DNA of 64,000 bases. Origin: Acetobacter garciniae (GTDB lineage: Bacteria > Pseudomonadota > Alphaproteobacteria > Acetobacterales > Acetobacteraceae). A program made the translations under genes and the position numbers. Where the stretch lies: NCBI RefSeq assembly GCF_017377735.1, contig NZ_JAFVMH010000001.1, positions 124,001 to 188,000 of the forward strand, in the 5' to 3' direction. Positions 1 through 8,926 of this stretch are shown one piece after another. Below the pieces are notes generated by a model. That model saw nothing but the letters and a program-made list of their open reading frames with translations. It was not told where the DNA came from and made no database searches. Within the stretch, counting starts at the first letter, position 1, and each line of letters starts with the position of its first letter.

Positions 1-2
1 CG

Positions 3-728
3 CTGGTGCGTTCGGCCGACTTCATGCAGATCTACAAATACTGCGTGCACAATGTCGCCCATTCCTACGGCAAGACGGCAACCTTCATGCCCAAGCCGAT
101 CTATGGCGACAACGGTTCGGGCATGCATGTCCACCAGTCCATCTGGAAGGACGGCAAGCCCACCTTCGCAGGCAACGGCTATGCCGACCTGTCCGATACG
201 GCGCTGTATTACATTGGCGGTATCATCAAGCACGCCAAGGCGCTGAACGCGTTTACCAACCCGTCCACCAATTCCTACAAGCGGCTGATCCCGGGTTTTG
301 AAGCGCCGGTGCTGCTGGCCTATTCCGCCCGCAACCGTTCCGCGTCGTGCCGTATTCCCTACGCCACCAGCCCCAAGGCCAAGCGCGTGGAAGTGCGTTT
401 CCCCGACCCGACGGCCAACCCCTACCTGGCTTTTGCCGCCATGCTCATGGCCGGCCTGGACGGGATCAAGAACAAGATCCACCCGGGCGATGCCATGGAC
501 AAGGATCTGTACGACCTGCCGCCCGAAGAACTCAAGCAGATCCCGACCGTCTGCGGCTCCCTGCGTGAAGCGCTGGAAGCCCTGGCCGCCGATCATGAGT
601 TCCTGCTGGCTGGCGGTGTGTTCACCAAGGACCAGATCGAAAGCTACATCACCCTGAAATGGGACGACGTGTATCGCTTCGAACACACGCCGCACCCCAT
701 CGAGTTCGAGATGTACTACTCCGTCTAA
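3..728 (+). CDS. glnA: Glutamine synthetase type I, C-terminal part (5' end outside window)
   Basis: Makes glutamine from glutamate, ammonia and ATP; cytoplasmic dodecamer. The gene enters from the left edge, so only about 241 C-terminal residues are present. Visible family signatures are the [13 protein letters not shown] segment (ATP/metal-binding NGSGMHxH motif near residue 40), [10 protein letters not shown], the glutamate-binding [10 protein letters not shown] stretch, [17 protein letters not shown], and the C-terminal DLYDLPPEE region followed by [23 protein letters not shown]. The adenylylation-site tyrosine region (DLYDLPP) suggests the GlnE-regulated class; this last point is from family knowledge. 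A good intrinsic terminator follows. Confidence 0.96.
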   Translation: MVRSADFMQIYKYCVHNVAHSYGKTATFMPKPIYGDNGSGMHVHQSIWKDGKPTFAGNGYADLSDTALYYIGGIIKHAKALNAFTNPSTNSYKRLIPGFEAPVLLAYSARNRSASCRIPYATSPKAKRVEVRFPDPTANPYLAFAAMLMAGLDGIKNKIHPGDAMDKDLYDLPPEELKQIPTVCGSLREALEALAADHEFLLAGGVFTKDQIESYITLKWDDVYRFEHTPHPIEFEMYYSV

Positions 729-817
729 GGACGGACCGGGCCTGCGGGCTTTCCCTGGGGAAAGTCCGTGCCTGGGGCTTGGCCCCCGGGCAGTCCTGCC
801 CCACCTTCGGGTGGCAG

Positions 818-852
818 AAAACGCGGTGCCGCTTATGCGGGCCGCGTTTTTT
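818..852 (+). terminator. Intrinsic terminator after glnA
   Basis: A stem with arms AAAACGCGG (818-826) and CCGCGTTTT (842-850), with an inner CCGC/GCGG stem around TTAT, is followed by further T residues. It sits about 90 bases after the glnA stop and well before gcd, so it separates the two genes. Upstream, 740-810 holds two more GC-rich hairpins of a type common between genes of this group. Confidence 0.75.
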
Positions 853-921
853 GTTGGGCGGAATTTCAGCGCCCGAAGGCGCATCGTTATGCGTTTTCGG
901 GCGTTGGACGGGGCTGCAACG

Positions 922-957
922 ATGTATTGACTGCACAATACATTCATTTGCTGTATA
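922..957 (+). promoter_or_regulatory. Putative gcd promoter with overlapping operator
   Basis: A perfect 8-bp inverted repeat, ATGTATTG (922-929) and CAATACAT (936-943), spaced by 6 bases, lies 66 bases before the gcd start. It covers a -35-like TTGACT (927-932). An extended -10-like TGCTGTATA follows at 949-957. The -35 to -10 spacing would be 19, longer than ideal, so the extended -10 may carry the promoter. A dimeric repressor binding here would block it; the regulator is unknown. Confidence 0.5.
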
Positions 958-1008
958 AGAAGAGAGTGATTCCTTTTTGTTATGACATAAATAAGTGGTT
1001 AAGGCGTA

Positions 1009-3420
1009 ATGATATCTGAGCGGACCGGATTTCTACTCAAGGCAACGGCCATCATCCTGGCTATTCTCGGGCTCGTGCTGGGGGGCGGCGGCCTGTGGCT
1101 GGCCTGGCTCGGCGGGTCGGGATTTTATGTGGGATGCGGTCTGGTCCTGCTTGTGGTGGCCGGTCTGCTGTGGCGGCGTCGGCGCGAGGCGCTGTGGCTT
1201 TACGCCGCACTGGTTTTTGCGGTGCTGGCCTGGTCGGTTCATGAAGCCGGGTTCGATTTCTGGGCGCTGGCCCCGCGTGGCGATATTCTGCTGCCGCTGG
1301 GCGTGTGGCTGTTGCTGCCCTTTGTAACGCGTGGCCTTGTCCCGGCATCGGGCTGGAACCGTGCGCCCCTGGCGCTGGGCATTGTGGCGGCGCTGGCTGT
1401 GTATGGCTACGCCCTTACCCAGGACCCGCAGGATGTGGCGGGCGTTCTGCCCAGCGCCCCGGCCACGGCGGGCATTGCCCTGCCCGGAGATGCAACGCCC
1501 GTTGCTGCAGGTGACTGGCCCGCCTATGGCCGCACCCAGGCAGGGGATCGTTATTCGCCCCTGACCCAGATCACACCCGCCAATGTGCGGGGGCTGAAAG
1601 TGGCATGGACGTTCCGCACGCACGATCTCAAGCGTCCCGATGACCCGGGTGAGATCACGGATGAGGTCACGCCCATCAAGGCGGGTAATACGCTGTATCT
1701 GTGTTCCCCCCACCAGATCCTGTTCGCGCTGGATGCCGCGACCGGGCAGGAGCGGTGGCGTTTCGACCCGAAAATTACGTATAACCCGACCTTCCAGCAC
1801 CTGACATGCCGTGGCGTGTCCTATGTGCAAACCCCGCTGGACCAGGCGGCGGCCCATGGGGTGACAACGCCCGATAGCTGCGCGCAGCGTATTCTGCTGC
1901 CCACCAATGACGGCCGCCTGTTCGCGCTGGATGCGCAGACCGGCGCCCGGTGTTCCGCCTTCGGCAAGCAGGGTGAACTGGACCTGACCGAGGGCATGCC
2001 CATGCGCACCCCCGGCTTTTACGAACCCACCTCACCCCCCGTCGTGACCGGCAAGATGGTGATTATCTCGGGTGCGGTGACGGATAATTTCTCCACCCAC
2101 GAACCTTCCGGGGTTACGCGCGGGTACGACCTGTATAGCGGGCAGCTTGTCTGGGCGTTCGACCCCGGCAACCCCGACCCGAACGAACTGCCTTCGGCCA
2201 CGCACCAGTACACGCCTAACTCTCCCAATTCGTGGATTACCTCGGCGTATGATGCGAAGCTGAACGTCATCTACATTCCCACCGGGGTGACAACGCCCGA
2301 TATCTGGGGCGGCAAGCGCACCCCCGATCAGGAACGCTATGCGTCTGGCATTCTCGCCCTGGATGCGGATACGGGGCACAAGGTATGGTTCTACCAGACC
2401 GTCCATCATGATCTGTGGGACATGGACGTGCCCGCCCAGCCCAGCCTGGTGGACGTGACCCAGCCCGACGGCACGGTGGTGCCAGCCCTTTACGCCCCCG
2501 CCAAGACCGGCAATATCTTCGTGCTCGACCGCCGCGACGGCCACCTGCTGGTGCCCGCCCCCGAAACGCCGGTGCCCCAGGGCGCCGCACCGGGTGACCA
2601 CCTGTCCCCCACCCAGCCTTATTCGGCCCTGTCGTTCCGCCCCAGGGAAAAGCTGAGCGATGCCGATATGTGGGGCGGCACCATGCTGGACCAGTTGGCC
2701 TGCCGCATCATGTTCAAGCAGATGCGCTACGAAGGGCCGTTCACCCCGCCGTCCGAACAGGGAACGCTGGTGTTCCCGGGTAATCTGGGCATGTTCGAAT
2801 GGGGCGGGCTTGCGGTCGATCCCGTGCGGCAGGTGGCCTTTGCCAACCCCATCGCCATTCCCTTCGTGTCCAAGCTGGTGCCGCGCGGGCCGGGCAATCC
2901 GGTGCACCCGCCCGAAGGTGGCGCGCCGTCTGGCACGGAAACGGGCGTGCAGCCGCAATATGGCACGCCGTTCGGGGTGGACCTGCACCCGTTCCTGTCG
3001 CCTTTGGGTATTCCGTGCAAGAAGCCGGGCTGGGGCTATGTTGCGGGGATCGACCTGAAGACCAACCGGATCATCTGGATGCACCGCAACGGCACCACGC
3101 GTGACAGTTCTCCCCTGCCGTTCGGCTTCAAGCTGGGCATTCCCTCACTGGGCGGGCCGATCGTCACGGCGGGCGGTGTGGCGTTCCTGACCTCCACGGC
3201 GGATTATTACATCCGCGCCTACGATGTCACGACAGGGCGGCAGATCTGGCAGGACCGCCTGCCGGCGGGCGGGCAGTCCACCCCCATGACCTATGAGCAG
3301 AACGGCCGCCAGTATGTGGTGACGGCCGATGGCGGTCACGGCTCGTTCGGCACCAGGCTGGGCGACTACGTGGTGGCCTACGCCCTGCCCGAAGGTCAGG
3401 GAAGCAGCGCGGGCCAGTAA
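1009..3420 (+). CDS. gcd: Membrane-bound PQQ-dependent glucose dehydrogenase
   Basis: Oxidises glucose to gluconolactone in the periplasm and passes electrons to ubiquinone; the classical acid-forming enzyme of acetic acid bacteria. The 803-residue length equals the family's usual size. Residues 1-140 form about five membrane helices (the anchor domain); the rest is an eight-bladed beta-propeller with W-motif repeats such as ALDAATGQERWRFDPK, ALDADTGHKVWFYQTVHHDLWDMDVP and GIDLKTNRIIWMHRNGTTRDSSPLPFGFKLGIPSLGG. The PQQ/Ca region is in the propeller. ATG at 1009 is chosen because AAGG (1001-1004) precedes it and the anchor begins at once. It stands alone as a transcription unit. Confidence 0.97.
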   Translation: MISERTGFLLKATAIILAILGLVLGGGGLWLAWLGGSGFYVGCGLVLLVVAGLLWRRRREALWLYAALVFAVLAWSVHEAGFDFWALAPRGDILLPLGVWLLLPFVTRGLVPASGWNRAPLALGIVAALAVYGYALTQDPQDVAGVLPSAPATAGIALPGDATPVAAGDWPAYGRTQAGDRYSPLTQITPANVRGLKVAWTFRTHDLKRPDDPGEITDEVTPIKAGNTLYLCSPHQILFALDAATGQERWRFDPKITYNPTFQHLTCRGVSYVQTPLDQAAAHGVTTPDSCAQRILLPTNDGRLFALDAQTGARCSAFGKQGELDLTEGMPMRTPGFYEPTSPPVVTGKMVIISGAVTDNFSTHEPSGVTRGYDLYSGQLVWAFDPGNPDPNELPSATHQYTPNSPNSWITSAYDAKLNVIYIPTGVTTPDIWGGKRTPDQERYASGILALDADTGHKVWFYQTVHHDLWDMDVPAQPSLVDVTQPDGTVVPALYAPAKTGNIFVLDRRDGHLLVPAPETPVPQGAAPGDHLSPTQPYSALSFRPREKLSDADMWGGTMLDQLACRIMFKQMRYEGPFTPPSEQGTLVFPGNLGMFEWGGLAVDPVRQVAFANPIAIPFVSKLVPRGPGNPVHPPEGGAPSGTETGVQPQYGTPFGVDLHPFLSPLGIPCKKPGWGYVAGIDLKTNRIIWMHRNGTTRDSSPLPFGFKLGIPSLGGPIVTAGGVAFLTSTADYYIRAYDVTTGRQIWQDRLPAGGQSTPMTYEQNGRQYVVTADGGHGSFGTRLGDYVVAYALPEGQGSSAGQ

Positions 3421-3425
3421 GGCTC

Positions 3426-3463
3426 GCGCCCGACCGCGCCCGGCCTGATGCCCTCGGGCGCTC
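3426..3463 (+). terminator. Possible hairpin terminator after gcd
   Basis: Arms GCGCCCGA (3426-3433) and TCGGGCGC (3454-3461) form an 8-bp stem with a 20-base loop just after the gcd stop. Only a mixed pyrimidine run follows, not a T tract, so it is a weak candidate. Confidence 0.35.
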
Positions 3464-3529
3464 CTTCCTTCAGGACCGCGAGCAAGGTGATGCTTGCCCG
3501 CGGGAGCGGGATGGACGATCCTGCGTGTC

Positions 3530-3766
3530 ATGTGGAACGAACCCTATCTTGAAACCTGTTGCCGGGCCGCTTTGCACCGGCTTTGCCTGGCGGGGGCGCA
3601 TGGTCGCCCCACCGGCCTGCAGGATGACCCGTGCCTTGAGCGCATGCGCCAGATGGGGTTTGTCGCGGCCTCCGGCTCCGGGCGGTTTGTCGTGACGGAT
3701 GAAGGTATCGCCCGCCACGCTACAGAGGTGCTGAAACAAAAGCCCGCCATGGGGCACACGCCATGA
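3530..3766 (+). CDS. Small winged-helix-like protein of unknown function
   Basis: A 78-residue protein starting MWNEPYLETC. I do not recognise a named family. The pattern CLERMRQMGF followed by GRFVVTDEGIARHATEVLKQ resembles the recognition helix plus wing of small winged-helix DNA-binding proteins (a 'T-x-x-G-x-x-R-H' end is common in MarR/PadR-like folds); this is inference. Its stop overlaps the start of the next gene by four bases (ATGA at 3763), so the two are translationally coupled. An in-frame start further upstream (3494, GTG-type) would add 12 residues, but ATG 3530 fits the conserved-looking core better. Four cysteines in 78 residues are unusual. Confidence 0.55.
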   Translation: MWNEPYLETCCRAALHRLCLAGAHGRPTGLQDDPCLERMRQMGFVAASGSGRFVVTDEGIARHATEVLKQKPAMGHTP

Positions 3767-4497
3767 TCGCGCCCGAAGGCGTATGGGCCACGCTGGACCG
3801 GCTGGCGCTTGAGCGCGGGTTCACACCTTCCGCCCTGGCCCGTGCGGCGGGGCTGGACGCCACGACCTTCAACCCGTCGCGCCGTGTGGGGGCGGGCGGG
3901 GCCTTTCGCTGGCCGTCCGTCAATTCGCTTTTGCGGGCGCTGGAGGTGCTGAATGTTCCGCTGGCTGTTTTCGCCGCCTATCTGGAAGGGGGCGAGGGGG
4001 CCGGAGGGATAGCGCCGGGAGTGCTACCGGGGATGCCCAAGGGGATGCCCATGGGGGCGACCCTGAACACGCCATCCGGGATAGGGTCGGGTCATCCACA
4101 AGGCGCGGCGCAGATGGGGCGGCCAGTGCGTAGCCTGCCTTTTTCCCAGCTTGGGCAGTCCGGCCTGTTCGACCGGCAGGGCCACCCCACGGGCCCGGCA
4201 TGGGACGAGCAGGACTGTCCTTTCAATATCGCCGCACCGGCCTATATGGTGCGTATCGACACAGCCCATATGGAGCCGGTCCTGCGCGAAGGGGCATCCG
4301 CCGTGGTGGTGCCGGGGCTGGCCCCCCGCGCGCAGGACCGTGCGGTGCTGTTGCGCGCGGGGGACGAGCCATGTGCCGGCTTCGTGCGCGGGGGCGAGTC
4401 CCTGTCGATCGAACCCTTTGCCGCCCCCTGGCGGGTCATCTCCCTCGCGCCCGGGCGGGATGTCTGGCTGCACCGGATCGTCATGGTCACGCTGTAG
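3763..4497 (+). CDS. HTH regulator with degenerate S24 (LexA-like) domain
   Basis: A 244-residue protein. Residues 5-72 are a helix-turn-helix of the alphaproteobacterial S24-regulator type (SALARAAGLDATTFNPSRR, RWPSVNSLLRALE). A low-complexity linker (GMPKGMPMG near 90-98) leads to an S24 domain: GQSGLFDRQGHPTGPAWDE, then AYMVRIDTAHMEPVL. In active members this last stretch reads GDSM-x-P; here the Ser position is His169, and the usual catalytic Lys region reads CAGFVRG without Lys. The domain therefore looks unable to self-cleave and may act only as a dimeriser or ligand sensor. It overlaps the preceding small gene and lies upstream of lepA, as its relatives often do. DNA targets are unknown. 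Confidence 0.8.
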   Translation: MIAPEGVWATLDRLALERGFTPSALARAAGLDATTFNPSRRVGAGGAFRWPSVNSLLRALEVLNVPLAVFAAYLEGGEGAGGIAPGVLPGMPKGMPMGATLNTPSGIGSGHPQGAAQMGRPVRSLPFSQLGQSGLFDRQGHPTGPAWDEQDCPFNIAAPAYMVRIDTAHMEPVLREGASAVVVPGLAPRAQDRAVLLRAGDEPCAGFVRGGESLSIEPFAAPWRVISLAPGRDVWLHRIVMVTL

Positions 4498-4700
4498 CCC
4501 GGCCTGCCTGTCGCACCGGGTTTTGGCGCTTGCCCGCCCTGAATGGGCCGCTGCTGGCCCTTTGCCCGTTCCCTGGCGGGGGCATGTCGGTTCCGTCCCG
4601 TCCCGCGCTGGGCGCATGGCGGAAAAAATAATGCGCCAAAGGGGGCTGGAGCCAAAGCAACCGGCTGACTTTTCCAATCATTTCCCGTAAAGGGTGCAGC

Positions 4701-6506
4701 ATGACCGATACACCCCTTTCGCTCATCCGTAATTTTTCCATCATCGCGCATATCGATCATGGAAAATCCACTTTGGCGGATCGCCTCATCCAGGCGTGCG
4801 GCGCGCTGACCGCGCGTGAAATGACCAACCAGGTTCTCGACAACATGGACCTGGAGCGCGAGCGCGGGATCACCATCAAGGCGCAGACCGTCCGGCTGAC
4901 CTATCCCGCCAAGGATGGCCAGACCTACGTGCTCAACCTGATGGACACGCCCGGCCATGTCGACTTCGCCTACGAAGTCAGCCGCTCGCTGGCCGCGTGC
5001 GAAGGCTCGCTTCTGGTGGTTGATGCCTCACAGGGCGTGGAAGCGCAGACCCTGGCCAATGTCTACCAGGCGATCGAGGCCAACCACGAAATCGTGCCCG
5101 TGCTCAACAAGGTGGACCTGCCCGCGGCGGAGCCCGAGCGCGTGAAGGCGCAGATCGAGGAAGTGATCGGCATTCCCGCCGATGACGCGGTGGAAATTTC
5201 CGCCAAGACCGGGCTGAATATCGAAGGCGTGCTCGAAGCCATCGTCACCCGCCTGCCCCCGCCCGTGGGGGATGCGGAAAAACCGCTGCGTGCCATGCTG
5301 GTGGATAGCTGGTACGACCCTTATCTGGGCGTGATCGTGCTGGTCCGCATCAAGGAAGGGCGGCTGAAGAAGGGCATGAAGATCCGCATGATGTCATCGG
5401 GTGCGGTGCATCAGGTCGATCAGGTGGGCGTGTTCGCCCCGCGCATGACCCCGGTCGAAAGCCTCGGCCCGGGCGAGATGGGGTATATCAACGCCGCCAT
5501 CAAGACCGTGGCCGACTGCAACGTGGGCGACACCATTACCGATGACCGCCGGCCGGCACAAACGCCGCTGCCCGGCTTCAAGCCCTCCATTCCCGTGGTG
5601 TGGTGCGGGCTGTATCCGGTCGTGGCCGACGATTTCGAAAAACTGCGCGACAGTCTGGCCAAGCTGCGGCTGAACGATGCGTCCTTCCATTACGAGGCGG
5701 AAACCTCCGCAGCGCTTGGCTTCGGGTTCCGCTGCGGGTTCCTGGGGCTTCTGCACCTGGAGATCATCCAGGAACGCCTCTCGCGCGAATTCGACCTGGA
5801 CCTGATCGCAACCGCCCCTTCGGTCGTGTACAAGATCCGCCGCACCAATGGCGAGATGGAAGACCTGCACAACCCCGCCGACATGCCCGACCCGTCCCTG
5901 ATCGAGACGATCGAGGAACCATGGATCAAGGCCACCATCATGGTGCCCGACGAATATCTGGGTGCGGTGCTGACCCTGTGCACGGAACGGCGCGGCGTGC
6001 AGGTCGACCTGACCTATATCGGCAACCGGGCCATGGCGGTGTATCGCCTGCCGCTGAACGAGGTCGTGTTCGATTTCTACGACCGGCTGAAATCGCTGAC
6101 ACGCGGCTATGCCAGCTTCGATTACCAGATGGACGGCTACCAGGAGAGCGATCTGGTGCGTATTTCCATTCTGGTCAATCAGGAACCGGTGGATGCTCTG
6201 TCCTTCATCGCCCACCGTTCGGCGGCGGAAACACGGGGCCGCTCGATCTGCGCGCGGCTCAAGGAACTGATCCCGCGGCAGTTGTTCAAGATCGCCATCC
6301 AGGCCGCCATCGGCAGCCGCGTGATCGCGCGTGAGACCATCGGGGCGATGTCCAAGGACGTGACGGCCAAGTGCTACGGGGGGGATATTTCGCGCAAGCG
6401 CAAGCTGCTGGAAAAGCAGAAGGAAGGCAAGAAGCGAATGCGGCAGTTCGGCAAGGTCGAAATTCCGCAGAGCGCCTTTCTGGCTGCTCTCAAGATGGAA
6501 CACTAA
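4701..6506 (+). CDS. lepA: Translation elongation factor 4 (LepA)
   Basis: Ribosome-associated GTPase that back-translocates or rescues stalled ribosomes. The 601-residue length is typical. G-motifs are in order: [14 protein letters not shown] (G1, about residue 16), [16 protein letters not shown] (G2), DTPGHVDF (G3), NKVDLP (G4) and SAKTG (G5). Domain II follows at about 190-280, then the EF-G-like domains III and V, and the LepA-specific C-terminal domain ending [15 protein letters not shown]. The start is fixed by AAGGG seven bases before ATG. It probably forms its own unit, with a GC-rich leader containing an inverted repeat at 4611-4637. Confidence 0.97.
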   Translation: MTDTPLSLIRNFSIIAHIDHGKSTLADRLIQACGALTAREMTNQVLDNMDLERERGITIKAQTVRLTYPAKDGQTYVLNLMDTPGHVDFAYEVSRSLAACEGSLLVVDASQGVEAQTLANVYQAIEANHEIVPVLNKVDLPAAEPERVKAQIEEVIGIPADDAVEISAKTGLNIEGVLEAIVTRLPPPVGDAEKPLRAMLVDSWYDPYLGVIVLVRIKEGRLKKGMKIRMMSSGAVHQVDQVGVFAPRMTPVESLGPGEMGYINAAIKTVADCNVGDTITDDRRPAQTPLPGFKPSIPVVWCGLYPVVADDFEKLRDSLAKLRLNDASFHYEAETSAALGFGFRCGFLGLLHLEIIQERLSREFDLDLIATAPSVVYKIRRTNGEMEDLHNPADMPDPSLIETIEEPWIKATIMVPDEYLGAVLTLCTERRGVQVDLTYIGNRAMAVYRLPLNEVVFDFYDRLKSLTRGYASFDYQMDGYQESDLVRISILVNQEPVDALSFIAHRSAAETRGRSICARLKELIPRQLFKIAIQAAIGSRVIARETIGAMSKDVTAKCYGGDISRKRKLLEKQKEGKKRMRQFGKVEIPQSAFLAALKMEH

Positions 6507-6553
6507 GTCCGGCCAGGCGTTTTCCTGCCCATGCGGAAAGGGCAGGGGGACGG

Positions 6554-6577
6554 GGCGCCCAGGGGCCCCTGGGTGCC
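6554..6577. repeat. 24-bp near-perfect palindrome between lepA and metX
   Basis: The two halves GGCGCCCAGGGG and CCCCTGGGTGCC are reverse complements except for one G:T pair (6557/6574), with no loop between them. It is GC-rich and lacks a T run, so it may stall polymerase or form a strong mRNA hairpin ahead of metX. It could also be a dispersed palindrome; a genome search would tell. Confidence 0.6.
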
Positions 6578-6609
6578 AGCACGGTCTGGTTGGAGAAAGC
6601 AGCGCCCTT

Positions 6610-7785
6610 ATGAACAGCACGACGCCTCTTGCCGTTGGGGACCACCCGCATATCCGCATCGATGAAGGACTTGATCTGGACTGCGGCGTCCACCTGGCGC
6701 CCATCGATGTGGCCTATTGCACCTACGGCACGCTTTCCGCCCGGCGCGACAACGCCATCCTGATCTGCCATGCCTTCACGGGCGACCAGTACGTGGCGGA
6801 GCAGCATCCGCTGACGGGCAAGCCCGGCTGGTGGAGTTCCATGGTCGGTCCGGGCAAGCCGATCGATACGGACCGGTTCTTCGTGATCTGCTCCAACGTG
6901 CTGGGCGGGTGCATGGGCACCACCGGCCCGCGCTCGGTCCGCACGGATTCGGACGGCGACGGGCAGGAACTTTGGGGCACGGCGTTCCCACCCATTACCA
7001 TTCGCGACATGGTGCGCGCACAGTACAAGCTGGTGCGGGCCTTGGGCATAGACCGGCTTTTCGCGGTCATCGGCGGGTCCATGGGCGGCATGCAGGTGCT
7101 GGAATGGACCGTGACCTACCCGCATATGATGCTGGCGGCCATGCCCATAGCCACAGCCCCGTTCCATTCCGCCCAGAACATCGCCTTCAACGAGGTGGGG
7201 CGCCAGGCGATCATCGCCGATCCGGACTGGCTTGCGGGCCGGTACTGGCAGGCCGGCGTGGTGCCCGCGCGCGGGCTGGCCGTGGCGCGCATGATGGCGC
7301 ATATCACCTATTTGTCCGAAGAAGCGCTGACCCGCAAATTCGGCCGCCGTGTCAGGCGCGGGCCCAACCAGGGTTCCGCACCGGAAGGGCCGGTATCGCT
7401 GTTTGGCGATATTTTCGAGGTCGAATCCTATCTGCGCTATCAGGGCTCAAGCTTCGTGCGGCGTTTCGACGCCAATTCCTACCTGACCATCACCCGCGCG
7501 ATGGACTGGTTCGATATCGCGGCCGATCATGATGGGGAAATGCGCGCGGCCTTTATCGGCACGCCCGTGCGCTTCTGTGTCGTGTCCTTTTCCTCGGACT
7601 GGCTGTTCCCGACCTCCTCGGCGCGGGTTCTGCTGCGCGCGCTCAATCAGGCGGCGGCCAATGTCTCCTTCGTCGAGATCGAGACCGACAAGGGGCACGA
7701 CGCCTTCCTGCTGGAGGAACCGGGCTTTGACCGGACAGTGCGCGGCTTTCTGTGCGGTGTTGCCGAACATGCGGGGCTGAACTGA
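6610..7785 (+). CDS. metX: Homoserine O-acetyltransferase
   Basis: Transfers an acyl group (acetyl from acetyl-CoA, as the family name implies; some members use succinyl) to homoserine in methionine synthesis. The protein has 391 residues and an alpha/beta-hydrolase fold. The triad can be read: nucleophile in GGSMGG (Ser157), Asp330 in SSDWLFP and His363 in [19 protein letters not shown] forms the oxyanion side. Its stop shares one base with the start of metW (TGATG), so the two are coupled. No known SAM riboswitch could be recognised in the 103-base gap upstream. Confidence 0.95.
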   Translation: MNSTTPLAVGDHPHIRIDEGLDLDCGVHLAPIDVAYCTYGTLSARRDNAILICHAFTGDQYVAEQHPLTGKPGWWSSMVGPGKPIDTDRFFVICSNVLGGCMGTTGPRSVRTDSDGDGQELWGTAFPPITIRDMVRAQYKLVRALGIDRLFAVIGGSMGGMQVLEWTVTYPHMMLAAMPIATAPFHSAQNIAFNEVGRQAIIADPDWLAGRYWQAGVVPARGLAVARMMAHITYLSEEALTRKFGRRVRRGPNQGSAPEGPVSLFGDIFEVESYLRYQGSSFVRRFDANSYLTITRAMDWFDIAADHDGEMRAAFIGTPVRFCVVSFSSDWLFPTSSARVLLRALNQAAANVSFVEIETDKGHDAFLLEEPGFDRTVRGFLCGVAEHAGLN

Positions 7786-8390
7786 TGCGTCTTGACCAGC
7801 GTTTGATCGCCCAGATGATCGAACCCCGCACACGGGTCCTGGATATCGGCAGTGGGGACGGGTCGTTGATCGACCATCTGTTCCGCTCCCGCGGGTGCGA
7901 CGCGCGGGGGATCGAGCTGAACATGCAGCTTGTCACGCGCTCGGTGGCCCACGGGCTGCCCGTCATGCATGGCGATGCCGATCACGACCTGGCCCATTAC
8001 CCCGACCATGCGTTCGATTACGTGGTGTTGCAACGCACCTTGCAGGCGGTCGAAAACCCGCGCGAGGTGTTGCGGCAGATGCTGCGTATCGGGCGGCACG
8101 CCATTGTATCCTTCCCCAATTTCGGTCACTGGCAGCTCAGGCTCAAGCTGCTGTTCAGCGGGCGCATGCCCATGACGGCGGTGTGGCACACGCCCTGGTA
8201 CGAAACGCCGAATATCCACCCCTGCACCATCCGCGACTTCCTCGAACTCTGTCGGCAGGACGGATATATTGTTGAACAATGGATGGCCGTGGATGAAGAA
8301 GGCGAAAGGGCGCCCTGGCGCCGGTCCATCCGCCTGGCGAACCTGTTTGGCGAACAGGCCCTGTTCCTGCTGCGCCGCCGGGGGGCGTAG
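7785..8390 (+). CDS. metW: Methionine biosynthesis protein MetW
   Basis: A 201-residue class-I methyltransferase-fold protein that in alphaproteobacteria is required together with MetX for homoserine acylation. Motif I is RVLDIGSGDGSLIDHL (residues 18-33), followed by ARGIELN and YVVLQRTLQAVENPREVL. WHTPWYETPNIHPCTIRDF is a typical MetW block. ATG 7785 overlaps the metX stop by one base; this start is preferred over an in-frame ATG 33 bases upstream inside metX because family members begin near RLDQRLI. Confidence 0.95.
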   Translation: MRLDQRLIAQMIEPRTRVLDIGSGDGSLIDHLFRSRGCDARGIELNMQLVTRSVAHGLPVMHGDADHDLAHYPDHAFDYVVLQRTLQAVENPREVLRQMLRIGRHAIVSFPNFGHWQLRLKLLFSGRMPMTAVWHTPWYETPNIHPCTIRDFLELCRQDGYIVEQWMAVDEEGERAPWRRSIRLANLFGEQALFLLRRRGA

Positions 8391-8926
8391 CAGGTCGGAT
8401 TTTCGAAGGTCGCTGCCCCATGGCGCGGCAGGCGGCGGGGCACAGAGAATCGCCTGACAATGACATTTGCGTGTGGCAGGGAACCGCCGGGCGCATGGAT
8501 TACTTAAAAAATTGGTTAGATTCGGCCGCCATCGTTTGGGCTATGTCTCTTATTCAAAGATTTTTGTAATTATGGAAAATGCTTTTATATTTAAAAAAGA
8601 AGCAAATATTCAGGCATTTTACCACATGCGTTTTGCCCGATAATTCCCGTCCGCAAAATGCGTTATAACGTTCTTATTTGTGGACTAAATTGGTCCTGAA
8701 GGGTTGTCGGGCGTGCTCGCCTGTCCCTATATACAGATCAGCCGACAGAAACCGGGATGTCCCAGCGTCCGTTAAAGCGCGTTTTGTCGCAAATGTAATA
8801 AAATTCGTAACGCCTGCCTGTCCGGGACATGAAGGTTCGGAACCGGGTCGTTATGATCATCCAAGGTGCATTGCTGAAAAAAGTGGCCGTGGCTCGCTTT
8901 CAGACTGCACGAAGAGGTTGCCTTAC
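8391..8926 (+). promoter_or_regulatory. Long AT-rich leader of the DEAD-box helicase gene
   Basis: This 536-base gap has no convincing gene. Its middle part (about 8500-8680) is much AT-richer than its surroundings and includes an imperfect inverted repeat GCGTTTTGC (8628-8636) / GCAAAATGC (8653-8661) and a TATAAC box (8664-8669). If transcription starts near 8675, the mRNA leader would be about 250 bases. Long leaders are known for cold-induced RNA helicase and cold-shock genes in other bacteria; that link is inferred. Confidence 0.45.

Noticed and set aside
6507..6609. SAM-II or other SAM riboswitch before metX
   Set aside because: Expected in alphaproteobacteria, but I could not find the conserved core; only a GC palindrome is seen. 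A covariance-model scan would settle it.
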